This document shows, piece by piece, positions 1 to 5,910 of a stretch of DNA of 8,044 nt. Source of the stretch: Methanosarcina sp. UBA5. Its GTDB lineage: Archaea > Halobacteriota > Methanosarcinia > Methanosarcinales > Methanosarcinaceae. The stretch is from the NCBI RefSeq assembly GCF_002505485.1, contig NZ_DAVG01000075.1:1-8044 (forward strand), in the 5' to 3' direction. Every line of letters starts with the position of its first letter. Positions within the stretch are counted from its first letter, which is position 1. Position numbers and translations under genes: made by a program. A model generated the notes under the pieces. The model had not been told where the DNA came from and made no database searches. It saw nothing but the letters and a program-made list of their open reading frames with translations.

Positions 1-87
1 TAAAGCAAGAAAATTTTACAATTAAGTAAAAGAAATAAAAGAAAAAATATTAGTGTACAACATGAATAAAAATATTGTAAACTCGCT

Positions 88-474
88 GTGGATAAAATTG
101 AGGATTTCTACAAAGCCCAAAATTCTAAAGTTATATACGTTTGCGAAGAGAAAAACTCCTCAACTCTTACCAAATTTAATGAAGATTTAATAAATCATGA
201 TGGGAAACCCACCATGATTCAGTCCATAAGTTGCGATATGTCTCCATCATTCATAAAAGGAATTAAAAATGAATTCCCAGATTCAAAAATTATTTTTGAT
301 AAGCTCCATTTAATGAAAATGATGAATAGAGCAGTGGATGAAGTTAGAAAAAGAGAACAATTGACGGTAAAAGAACTGAAGAATAGTAATTATTTATGGT
401 ATTTATGGCTCAAAATGAAAAGAACATCCTTTCAGTCAAAAGTCTTTGGTATTCGATTCAGAAATGCCAGGTGA
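88..474 (+). pseudogene. ISL3-family transposase, internal fragment
   Basis: This is an internal piece of the DDE catalytic domain of an ISL3-family insertion-sequence transposase. The family signature is clear: SCDMSPSFIKGIKNEFPDSK, then IIFDKLHLMKMMNRAVDEVRKRE, with the Asp of CDMSP as the second catalytic acid. The N-terminal zinc-ribbon/HTH region and first catalytic Asp are missing, and so is the C-terminal part with the catalytic Glu; full-length members are about 400 aa or more. The GTG at 88 is only where the open frame allows a start (a TAA lies at 67-69), and no ribosome site is visible. Near position 412 the frame probably shifts: one extra A in the A-run would give LWLKNEKNIL, as expected of the family, and that frame stays open to about 523. 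The remnant is certainly non-functional. No terminal inverted repeats of the element can be identified. Confidence 0.85.
391..408 (+). repeat. 9-bp tandem duplication inside the transposase remnant
   Basis: TATTTATGG occurs twice head to tail, so the protein reads YLWYLW where the family normally has a single YLW before LK. It is a small in-frame slippage duplication, consistent with decay of an unselected gene. Confidence 0.8.
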
Positions 475-921
475 CTACTTACGTTTCGACGTGTAATAAT
501 TCAACACAACGATTAAGCCTGTAAAAATGGAATTTCCTCTCTTGAAGTATAAAATCAAGAACATTTGATGTTGCAGCTAGACTTACACATTAGACAATTA
601 TGATTCAGTAGATATTTATTTCTCGCTCCAACCATGTAATTATTCCTAATCCACTATTCTTATCTTCCTGCAGGTTTAATTCTTAAATTTTATATTATAT
701 CTGATTAGTTATATATATTTTAAATTTTATACCTTTCTTGTATCATACTGCTATATTAGTACTGATGTGACTTTTTTGACTGCGGGATTCCGACTAAGAT
801 GAAAAAAGTTACCGGAAATAAGGTAGATTCCATAACTAATTCATGTGACAACGTAGTGTTTGTGAAGTGAAATACAACAGAAGAGAGACAGCCGAAGCGG
901 AACTTAGAATGGGGGGAATAA
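475..921. other. AT-rich spacer, no gene recognised
   Basis: The first 50 nt are probably the frameshifted tail of the transposase remnant. The rest shows no credible gene. A 12-bp direct repeat TTAAATTTTATA lies at 683-694 and 720-731, and between the copies is a run of alternating A and T (about 710-719) that could serve as a TATA element for the downstream gene, giving a long leader. A 23-codon ORF at 799-870 has no ribosome site and is not accepted as a gene. Confidence 0.5.
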
Positions 922-1479
922 ATGTATAAATTGATGTATGAACCGATGCAGCTCTTAGTCATCGTATTTGAGGATCCAGACTTTCACGGTCAGATTCGTC
1001 GAGAGCTTGAATCAGTCCTGGAAAAAAGAATGATTAGACTCATTGACCTACTTTTTGTTTGGCATGGTGAGGGCGAAAATGTTACTTCTCTGGAAGCTAC
1101 ACAACTGGATGAAGAAGAAAGAGTACATTTCGGTACCGTTATAAGAGGGCTTATGGGATATGGAACAATTGGTGAAGAGATAGCTAGGGGAGGCACAGAG
1201 GAAGGAATCTTGGCAGCAGCCCGCGAAAACTATGGAATAACCAAAGAAGATATTATAGAGATAACTGAAGCAATCCCGGAAAACACTGCTGCTGCTATTC
1301 TTATCATTGAACACCTTTGGGCAAGGAGCCTCAAACAGGCTATTTGCAATGTGGGAGGAATATTGATTTCTCAAGGAATGCTCACACCTGAGCTACTCGC
1401 TGTAGCTGGAAGAGAACTGACGCACGCGGTCAAAGTTGCAGATGAGAAGAAAGTCCGGTGTAATAGTCCACCTTTCTGA
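922..1479 (+). CDS. DUF6325-like conserved protein
   Basis: A 185-aa soluble protein resembling the DUF6325 (formerly DUF1269-like) family, whose function is unknown. The family pattern is visible: an N-terminal strand LLVIVF (11-16), an amphipathic helix, the strand MIRLIDLLFVW (37-47) followed by a turn and VTSLEATQLDEEE, a Gly-rich hinge (about 71-84), then a second half with EDIIEITEAIPENTAAAILI (109-128) and the conserved HLWARSLKQAI (131-141) and GGILISQGMLTPELL (145-159). No signal peptide or long hydrophobic helix is convincing. The start at 922 is chosen because GGGGGG at 911-916 lies 5 nt upstream; ATGs at 934 and 946 are possible but worse placed. The gene stands alone, convergent with cydAB. 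Family assignment comes from recall of the pattern, not a search. Confidence 0.85.
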   Translation: MYKLMYEPMQLLVIVFEDPDFHGQIRRELESVLEKRMIRLIDLLFVWHGEGENVTSLEATQLDEEERVHFGTVIRGLMGYGTIGEEIARGGTEEGILAAARENYGITKEDIIEITEAIPENTAAAILIIEHLWARSLKQAICNVGGILISQGMLTPELLAVAGRELTHAVKVADEKKVRCNSPPF

Positions 1480-1510
1480 CTAAACTAATGTGAAGTGAGT
1501 AAATGACTAT

Positions 1511-1548
1511 GCTTTTATGTTATATTTTTCGCTTTTAATTTGTTTTTG
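1511..1548 (+). terminator. T-rich candidate terminator downstream of the DUF6325-like gene
   Basis: Thirty nucleotides after the stop codon there are four oligo-T runs of 4-5 T each on the coding strand. Archaeal RNA polymerase terminates at such U-tracts without needing a hairpin. No stem-loop is seen. Position and composition are the only evidence. Confidence 0.35.
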
Positions 1549-1769
1549 AATATTAGGTTTATCATTTAGAGGAATAATTGTATTTAAATAATCAAATTTT
1601 TAGATATTTTATTTGCAAATTGTCAACTTTCCCTATTCCAGCTCTAATATTCCCAGAGTAACTTAATTATTGCCTTACCTTGCTTATTTGCTATAGTGTC
1701 AATAATTAGCTTAATTTCGTTTTCTGTGATCATTTATTCACGCGCAACTAACGTTGTTTTTGCCTAACG

Positions 1770-1823
1770 GCCCCACGACATAATCCTTACCAAGGACGCG
1801 CTATACCCCTAAGCCATCAAGAC
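1770..1823 (-). pseudogene. tRNA-Thr(GGT) gene, 5' fragment
   Basis: Read on the minus strand from 1823, the sequence follows tRNA numbering through position 53. The acceptor 5' strand is GTCTTGA, then T8, the D stem GCTT/TAGC (three pairs plus a T-T mismatch), a D loop with A14, G15, GG and A21, and G26. The anticodon stem is CGTCC/GGATT, with C27-T43 mismatched and G28-T42 wobble. The seven-base loop TTGGTAA carries T33 and anticodon GGT (Thr). The variable loop is ATGTC with C48 able to pair G15, and the T-stem 5' strand is GTGGG. After that homology stops: there is no TTC-type T loop, no T-stem 3' strand and no acceptor 3' strand. It therefore cannot make a tRNA by itself. A matching 3' piece lies at 5911-5930. 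Confidence 0.65.
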
Positions 1824-1878
1824 ACTGATTTTATGCGAGTAAACGTCAAGGTTTGATTGTTTAAAACTCTTTTTCGGA

Positions 1879-1962
1879 TACTGTCAGGTCTATGAGGGAT
1901 AGACAATTTATAGTTTCGTCTATATCCCGAAAAAATTCTTATTCCTCATAGACTTGACAGTA
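1879..1962. repeat. 84-bp MITE-like inverted repeat
   Basis: The two ends are 21-bp inverted repeats with 19 matches (1879-1899 against 1942-1962, consensus TACTGTCARGTCTATGAGG). The 42-nt interior holds a second inverted repeat, GGGATAGAC (1896-1904) with GTCTATATCCC (1918-1928). An alternative pairing joins TTTTTCGG upstream (1870-1877) to CCGAAAAA (1927-1934). There is no coding capacity. A small non-autonomous transposable element is the simplest reading; a structured RNA or bidirectional terminator is possible. No flanking target duplication is obvious. Confidence 0.65.
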
Positions 1963-2100
1963 CCACTTGCCTTTATCTTTTCAGCCTTTATATTTTGGTA
2001 GTGCATTAGTAGCTGGTTGATATTTTGCCTTTGAATGTTTTTTTACATAGTTTATCTGTTTTCTACGCTTACCTGTTACAGAAAAGTTAGTGTACATAAG

Positions 2101-2137
2101 CAGAGCATGAGAGCAGAATACGAATGAAAATGCTCTG
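2101..2137. repeat. 8-bp inverted repeat
   Basis: CAGAGCAT (2101-2108) is the perfect reverse complement of ATGCTCTG (2130-2137), with a 21-nt loop. It is not followed by a T-run on either strand, so it is unlikely to be a terminator. Role unknown. Confidence 0.4.
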
Positions 2138-2171
2138 GAAAACATCAACTGACTATTAATGGACCGCCCAT

Positions 2172-2193
2172 ATTTTAGTTTAATTTTAGTTTA
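2172..2193. repeat. 11-bp tandem repeat
   Basis: ATTTTAGTTTA is repeated twice head to tail with no mismatch. It lies about 70 nt downstream of the end of cydB on the transcribed (minus) strand. Probably simple slippage in AT-rich DNA. Confidence 0.7.
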
Positions 2194-2256
2194 ATATTTA
2201 TTATTGAGTTTGTGCTTTCACAGATAAAATAACAAAATAAATGGGAAATAAGAGAA

Positions 2257-2279
2257 AGCAGGTTAGTAATCGACCTGCT
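2257..2279 (-). terminator. cydB terminal stem-loop overlapping the stop codon
   Basis: On the minus strand AGCAGGT (2279-2273) pairs with ACCTGCT (2263-2257) around a 9-nt loop, giving a 7-bp stem. The cydB TAA sits in the loop and 3' stem, and the stretch after the stem is pyrimidine-rich (TTCTC, then TTATTTCCCATTT). It probably ends or protects the cydAB transcript. Confidence 0.55.
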
Positions 2280-3312
2280 CTGTTTCTTTTATCTTCTCCT
2301 TGAACAGTGTATATGCCCACAGCTGGTAGATGATGACTATGGGCACGAATACCAGTGCTCCTCCCAGCATGATGCTCAGGGTCATGTGGCTTGATGCTGC
2401 CTCAAAGATATCTATTCCGTATTCAGGAGAAACAGAGGACTTAAGCATGTAAGGATAGATGCTTGCAAGTCCGGTCTGAACAGCGAAAAGAAACGCTAAG
2501 AGATTGCTGCAAAAGGCTTGGAACCCCTTTTCCTTTTTTGCAAAGAACACAGCAAGAACAGTTGCCATTACTGCAAGAACTGGCAATAAGTACAGAGCTG
2601 GGGTGGCTGAATAGTTGGTTGTAAAACCTTCTATACCCACAAAGGAATATGCTAGATAGACCAGAGCAAGTACAAGTACAATAAGAGTGCTCTTCTTTGC
2701 CAGACTACCTGCTTTTGCAGCTATAGCACCTTCGGTTTTGACATTGATCCAGAGCGCGCCTGAAGTAACACTCATAAGCACGAAGAGGATACCGCCTATC
2801 AAAGCATACGGACTGAAAAGTCCAATAAAGGTGCCATTATAAACTCCTCCTGAAGCGATTTCAAGCCCCTTGAAGAAATTCGCAAATGCAACTCCGAGGA
2901 CCAGAGAGACTAGCAGGCTTCCAGCGAACCATCCCCACATAAAGGCCTTCTGAATCTGGGGATTATCATCTTTGTGGAGATATTCCACGGAAATGCCCCT
3001 TGCAATCAGGCCGATGAGCAGCAACATCATAGGAAGATACAGGAAAGTAAACATCTTTGAGAATACCAAAGGGAATGCAGCAAATGTTCCCCCTGCAGCC
3101 AGGACTAACCATACCTCATTACCGCCCCAGAAAGGACCCACAGCTCTCTGGATTTGCATCTTCTGAACCTTGTCTGTGGCAATAAAGGGTGTCAGAAGAC
3201 CTGCTCCAAGGGAAAATGAATCTACAATGAAGTAAACTCCCCATATTACACACCACAGGAAGAACCAGATAACAGCAAGCATATTATGGGTAAGGAAATC
3301 GAACATCTTCAC
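2263..3312 (-). CDS. cydB: Cytochrome bd quinol oxidase subunit II
   Basis: Subunit II of the membrane cytochrome bd oxidase, which with CydA oxidises a membrane electron carrier and reduces O2 to water. It is 349 aa, a normal length, almost entirely hydrophobic with 8-9 predicted helices. Family landmarks: VDSFSLGAG (30-38, usually DGFDLGxG), VGPFWGGNEVWLV (58-70, usually WDGNEVW), GGTFAAFPLVFS (74-85) and RGISVEY (105-111). Two normally acidic positions are changed (Ser34, Gly63), while Asp31, Arg105 and Glu110 remain. The GTG start overlaps the cydA stop (GTGA), indicating translational coupling; the ATG two codons later (3306) is an equally plausible start, since GGAG lies 4 nt before the GTG and 10 nt before the ATG. 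A stem-loop covers the stop. No small cydX-like gene follows. Confidence 0.96.
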   Translation of the reverse strand: MKMFDFLTHNMLAVIWFFLWCVIWGVYFIVDSFSLGAGLLTPFIATDKVQKMQIQRAVGPFWGGNEVWLVLAAGGTFAAFPLVFSKMFTFLYLPMMLLLIGLIARGISVEYLHKDDNPQIQKAFMWGWFAGSLLVSLVLGVAFANFFKGLEIASGGVYNGTFIGLFSPYALIGGILFVLMSVTSGALWINVKTEGAIAAKAGSLAKKSTLIVLVLALVYLAYSFVGIEGFTTNYSATPALYLLPVLAVMATVLAVFFAKKEKGFQAFCSNLLAFLFAVQTGLASIYPYMLKSSVSPEYGIDIFEAASSHMTLSIMLGGALVFVPIVIIYQLWAYTLFKEKIKETEQVDY

Positions 3313-4625
3313 TCAACTCCTATCGCATTGACTACGGTTTTCTTCATGAGGTATATCTCAAAGACCATCAGGATCAGATAGAATGTGCTGATAAGGACAA
3401 TACTTAACAATACATCTGATGTGGGAACCGATGATATACCATTAGCTGTTTTTAAAAGACCATATACCAGCCATGGCTGCCTCCCTGCCTCAGCTACAAT
3501 CCAGCCAGCAGTGATGGCAATATATGGAAGAGGAATAGACCATATCAGTAACTTCAGATACTTATCCGATGTGTACAGCTTGCCTGATTTTTGAAGATAT
3601 AAGCCTAAAAGAGCCTCAATGATAAACAGGGACCCCAGAATTGTCATCAGCCTGAAGCTCCAGAATACCATTCCTACAGGTGGTAGTTCATCCCGAGGTA
3701 ACTGGTTAAGTCCTTTTATCGTTCCGCTGAAACTTCCTGTATACAGGAAACTTGAAAGACCTGGAATTTCCAACAACTGGACACTATTGGAACCGGTACT
3801 CGAATCAGGTACCTGTATCAGATACATGGGCACTCGGGAACCTGTTTCCCATATCGCATCCATTGCAGCTCCTTTAGCAGGCTGAAGCTCAGCAACATAT
3901 TGTGCATAACCGTGACCAAGAACTGGAAGAATGACTGAAGTAACGAGTGCTATGGTAACTGCTATTCTGAAAGACTTCCTGAACACTTCATTGTTGTTCC
4001 TTTTAAGAAAATGATATGCACAGATTCCCATGATCAGGAATGCAGTCAACAGGTAAGCTGAAAACAGAGTGTGTATCAGCATGTACCACACATAGCTGTT
4101 TGTAAGTAGAGCAAAGAAATCTGTCATAACCACCTTGCTCCCATCAGCAGCCATCTTATAGCCGACTGGATGCTGCATAAAACCATTAGCAATGATAATC
4201 CATAATGAAGATATGTTAGTGCCCAGAGCGACCATCCACATGGAAAATGCCTTTAGTTTCTGACGGTTGCGGTCCAAGAATATCCATGCGCCAAAGAAAG
4301 TACCTTCAAGGAAGAAAGCCAGTAATGCTTCCACCGCTAAAGGTGGTCCAAAGACATCTCCCATGAATTCCGCATAGGCACCCCAGTTAGTACCGAACTG
4401 GAAAGTCATTGCAAGGCCTGTTACCAGACCTACTGCAAAGTTTATCTTGAATACCCTACCCCAGAAATCGGCCATTTTTCGCCAGGTTTCATCTTTGTTC
4501 TTATAGTACATTGTTTCCATGCCTGCCACTAGCAGTGCGAGTCCCAGTGTAAGTGGAACGAATAGGAAATGGAATGCAACTGTTATGGCAAACTGGAGCC
4601 GGCTTAATAAAAGCAATTCAACCAT
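3309..4625 (-). CDS. cydA: Cytochrome bd quinol oxidase subunit I
   Basis: Subunit I carries haems b558, b595 and the O2-reducing haem, plus the quinol site. It is 438 aa with about nine helices. Expected ligands are present: His19 (LQFAITVAFHFLF), His185 (WYMLIHTLFSAYL) and Met327 in FWSFRLM with Arg325. Glu99 (AVEALLAF) and Glu107 (LEGTFFG) of the proton route are kept, as is GWIVAEAGRQPW (374-385, with Glu379). The periplasmic Q-loop (about 240-315) is short, lacking the insertion of the E. coli protein; its LQPAKGAAMDAIWET keeps the Lys (251) but has Asp256 at the usual Glu. ATG at 4625 has GAGGGG 6 nt upstream. In methanogens the donor is presumably reduced methanophenazine rather than a quinol (inference). 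It overlaps cydB by 4 nt and follows the Fur/PerR-like gene by 256 nt. Confidence 0.98.
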   Translation of the reverse strand: MVELLLLSRLQFAITVAFHFLFVPLTLGLALLVAGMETMYYKNKDETWRKMADFWGRVFKINFAVGLVTGLAMTFQFGTNWGAYAEFMGDVFGPPLAVEALLAFFLEGTFFGAWIFLDRNRQKLKAFSMWMVALGTNISSLWIIIANGFMQHPVGYKMAADGSKVVMTDFFALLTNSYVWYMLIHTLFSAYLLTAFLIMGICAYHFLKRNNNEVFRKSFRIAVTIALVTSVILPVLGHGYAQYVAELQPAKGAAMDAIWETGSRVPMYLIQVPDSSTGSNSVQLLEIPGLSSFLYTGSFSGTIKGLNQLPRDELPPVGMVFWSFRLMTILGSLFIIEALLGLYLQKSGKLYTSDKYLKLLIWSIPLPYIAITAGWIVAEAGRQPWLVYGLLKTANGISSVPTSDVLLSIVLISTFYLILMVFEIYLMKKTVVNAIGVE

Positions 4626-4687
4626 TCATTACCCCTCGTCTTCCCTCGTTTTATTATTTACCGCACAAGACTATATTTGCGCTGAAA

Positions 4688-4722
4688 CAAGCCGATGTCT
4701 TCCGTCACGGCTTGCAGACATC
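4688..4722 (-). promoter_or_regulatory. H-type pseudoknot topology in the cydA leader
   Basis: Two perfect 7-bp complementary pairs interleave: CAAGCCG (4688-4694) with CGGCTTG (4708-4714), and GATGTCT (4694-4700) with AGACATC (4716-4722). The order arm1, arm2, arm1', arm2' defines an H-type pseudoknot, or two mutually exclusive hairpins sharing one base. It lies about 65-100 nt upstream of the cydA ATG and would be in the leader if the TATA box at 4773-4780 is used. It could be a leader switch or a DNA operator. Confidence 0.45.
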
Positions 4723-4746
4723 TTCATGCTAAATCTCATCAATGAT

Positions 4747-4772
4747 AATCTGAAGTGAGAATCTGAAGTGAG
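4747..4772. repeat. 13-bp tandem repeat in the cydA promoter
   Basis: AATCTGAAGTGAG occurs twice without gap or mismatch (4747-4759, 4760-4772), abutting the TATA-like box of cydA on its downstream side, so it would occupy about -25 to +1 of the promoter. Its core TGAAGTGA also occurs at 863-870 and 1491-1498, on either side of the DUF6325-like gene. This is a good position for a repressor operator. Confidence 0.7.
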
Positions 4773-4780
4773 ATATAAAG
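4773..4780 (-). promoter_or_regulatory. Candidate TATA box for cydAB
   Basis: CTTTATAT on the minus strand fits the archaeal TATA consensus. A start site about 25 nt downstream (near 4748-4750) would give a leader of about 125 nt containing the pseudoknot element. A second, weaker candidate CAAATATAG (4671-4679) would give a leader of about 25 nt. The choice cannot be made from sequence alone. Confidence 0.45.
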
Positions 4781-4881
4781 CACAATGCTGTATGTCACCG
4801 GATCTTTATCTTTGACCATCTGAAGGATATATCATTGTACATCCGGATAACATACTGTTCCCCCATGGTGTCCTGCTCAAG

Positions 4882-5304
4882 TTATGTTTCCTCCTTATAC
4901 CCCTTAGACTCCTTACACTTTTTACATATGCCATAGAAGTTAGTGCTCGTTGAAACAATAGTAAATCCTTCTATTTCCTCAGCTATCTTCATCGAGTAAT
5001 CCAACAATTGTTCAGAATTGAAATCCTCCATCCTTCCGCACTCCCGGCAGATTAGATGATGATGTGGAATGAAATTCGCTTCAAATCTTGAGACTCCTTT
5101 TACATTTACTTCCTCCAGTAACCCTTTCTCCGTAAGGAATTTGAGATTTTTATATACGGTAGCCTTGCTTATATGCGTCAGTTTTTTTCTAACCCCATCA
5201 TAAACTTCGTCTACAGTGGGATGACCGTTGTGTCCGCGTAGGAAAGCAAGTATTTCTACTCTCTGATTTGTGTATTTCATGTCAGCTTTCTCTGTGGGCT
5301 TCAT
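4882..5304 (-). CDS. Fur/PerR-family metal-dependent repressor
   Basis: A 140-aa cytoplasmic regulator of the Fur superfamily. Residues about 9-68 form the winged helix (YTNQRVEILAFLR, HPTVDEVY, HISKATVYKNLKFLTEKGLLEEV); residues 70-130 form the dimerisation and metal domain. Cys86/Cys89 and Cys127/Cys130 give the structural zinc site. By alignment to B. subtilis PerR the regulatory metal site would be His28, Glu75 (Asp85 in PerR), His81, His83 and Asp94 (Asp104 in PerR). The PerR-like Asp at the last position favours peroxide sensing through metal-catalysed His oxidation over iron sensing (inference). ATG at 5304 is supported by AGGTGG 7 nt upstream; Met9 has no ribosome site. It lies upstream of cydAB on the same strand, with no clear terminator between, so it probably controls cydAB and itself. 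Confidence 0.93.
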   Translation of the reverse strand: MKPTEKADMKYTNQRVEILAFLRGHNGHPTVDEVYDGVRKKLTHISKATVYKNLKFLTEKGLLEEVNVKGVSRFEANFIPHHHLICRECGRMEDFNSEQLLDYSMKIAEEIEGFTIVSTSTNFYGICKKCKESKGYKEET

Positions 5305-5343
5305 TGTTGTCCACCTAAATTACCTATGAAGCAGGTTTACTCA

Positions 5344-5358
5344 GATATACATGATATC
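5344..5358. promoter_or_regulatory. Palindrome upstream of the regulator gene
   Basis: GATAT and ATATC are perfect inverted repeats separated by 5 nt, 40 nt upstream of the regulator's start. Placement fits an autoregulatory operator. No match to the B. subtilis PerR box is claimed. Confidence 0.3.
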
Positions 5359-5364
5359 CAGTAC

Positions 5365-5387
5365 TAAATAATATTTATTATTATTTA
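5365..5387. promoter_or_regulatory. AT-only inverted repeat / promoter region of the regulator
   Basis: TAAATAATA (5365-5373) and TATTATTTA (5379-5387) form a 9-bp inverted repeat with a 5-nt centre, 60-83 nt upstream of the regulator start. It also contains AAATATTA on the minus strand, a weak TATA-like box. Palindromes made only of A and T arise easily by chance here. Confidence 0.3.
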
Positions 5388-5676
5388 ACAATTACTATTT
5401 CCCTCTTTATTTCTTCACTTAGTAAAGTCTTGTAACTGCTTTATTTCCTTAATGTTGTAACCTAAAGTTTTCCCCACTGAAAGTATAGCTAAAGAACAGT
5501 AATTTTGGACAGAACTCTTCGTATATCTGTGTAAAAAAGGAATAATAATGCGATATGTGTACATAAGGATCTTTTTGCCAAAATTATATAACTTGGAAGC
5601 ATGTTAGATCACATGGCGGAAAAAATTTGTAATTACCTGACCTCTTTGTTATTGATAGCAGTTACAGATACCCCCA

Positions 5677-5837
5677 CTAAATGCAGTGATTTTCCCTTAA
5701 AACTACCGCGCATTCTTTAGGATATAAGCCTTCAGAAAAACAGTAGTCAATAAAGTCCGTATTAACTCTTTATTCCTTTCAGAAATAGCAAAATCTTCTA
5801 CAGATTCCAAATGTGCAGAAACATTTAGTTTATATAT
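5677..5837 (-). pseudogene. Tyrosine recombinase N-terminal domain, frameshifted remnant
   Basis: Read on the minus strand, LESVEDFAISERNKELIRT is followed, after a 1-nt frameshift near 5751-5754 (one T missing), by FIDYCFSEGLYPKEC. This is the N-terminal SAM-like (core-binding) pattern ISExNKELIxxFxDYCFSEGL of archaeal XerC/D-type integrases, and parallels EISETNQKLFLNFVNYCFSDGI in the fragment at 6460-6744. No start codon is present, and the catalytic domain with its Arg-His-Arg-Tyr residues is absent. It begins about 70 nt beyond the tRNA 3' piece. Clearly dead. Confidence 0.65.
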
Positions 5838-5910
5838 TTATCATCATTCGTCTACCTCTAACGAAAGTAAGCTTTGAACCTGCAGTATATAAAAGAAATG
5901 CAAAGTAAAA

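Larger units (their letters stand above)
1480..2262. other. Convergent spacer rich in decayed DNA
   Basis: This 783-nt stretch separates the DUF6325-like gene from the end of cydB. From left to right it holds a T-rich terminator candidate, a 29-codon minus-strand ORF (1644-1733, starting MITENEIKLIIDTIANKQGK, ending in TAG, no ribosome site), the tRNA-Thr 5' piece (1770-1823), the 84-bp inverted repeat (1879-1962), an 8-bp inverted repeat (2101-2108 with 2130-2137) and an 11-bp tandem repeat (2172-2193). No full-length gene is present. Confidence 0.6.
5305..5676. other. Spacer upstream of the regulator, no gene accepted
   Basis: Apart from the two palindromes near the regulator start, nothing is recognised. 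A plus-strand ORF at 5613-5720 (35 aa, MAEKICNYLTSL...) lies 24 nt after a TATA-like ATTATATAA (5583-5591), which would suit a leaderless transcript, but it has no ribosome site and runs antisense into the recombinase remnant, so it is not called. Confidence 0.4.

Noticed and set aside
799..870. 23-aa ORF upstream of the DUF6325-like gene as a leader peptide
   Set aside because: No ribosome site, no conserved feature; an ORF of this length is expected by chance.
1048..1374. Minus-strand ORF of 108 aa inside the DUF6325-like gene
   Set aside because: Shadow of the plus-strand gene, which has a strong ribosome site and family pattern; the antisense protein has no coherent features.
3385..3885. 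Plus-strand ORFs opposite cydA
   Set aside because: They lie antisense to the highly conserved CydA coding sequence and have no ribosome sites or protein-like features.
4798..4846. CCGGAT/ATCCGG inverted repeat between the regulator and cydA as a terminator
   Set aside because: Only 6 bp with a 37-nt spacer and no following U-tract on the transcribed strand.
2090..5567. Shared 11-mer GTGTACATAAG at 2090-2100 and 5557-5567, considered as IS ends
   Set aside because: Several exact 11-mer coincidences are expected in 8 kb of AT-rich DNA, and no longer similarity or element lies between them.
5613..5720. 35-aa plus-strand ORF 24 nt after a TATA-like box as a leaderless gene
   Set aside because: It overlaps the recombinase remnant in antisense, has no recognisable features, and leaderless genes are uncommon in this group.
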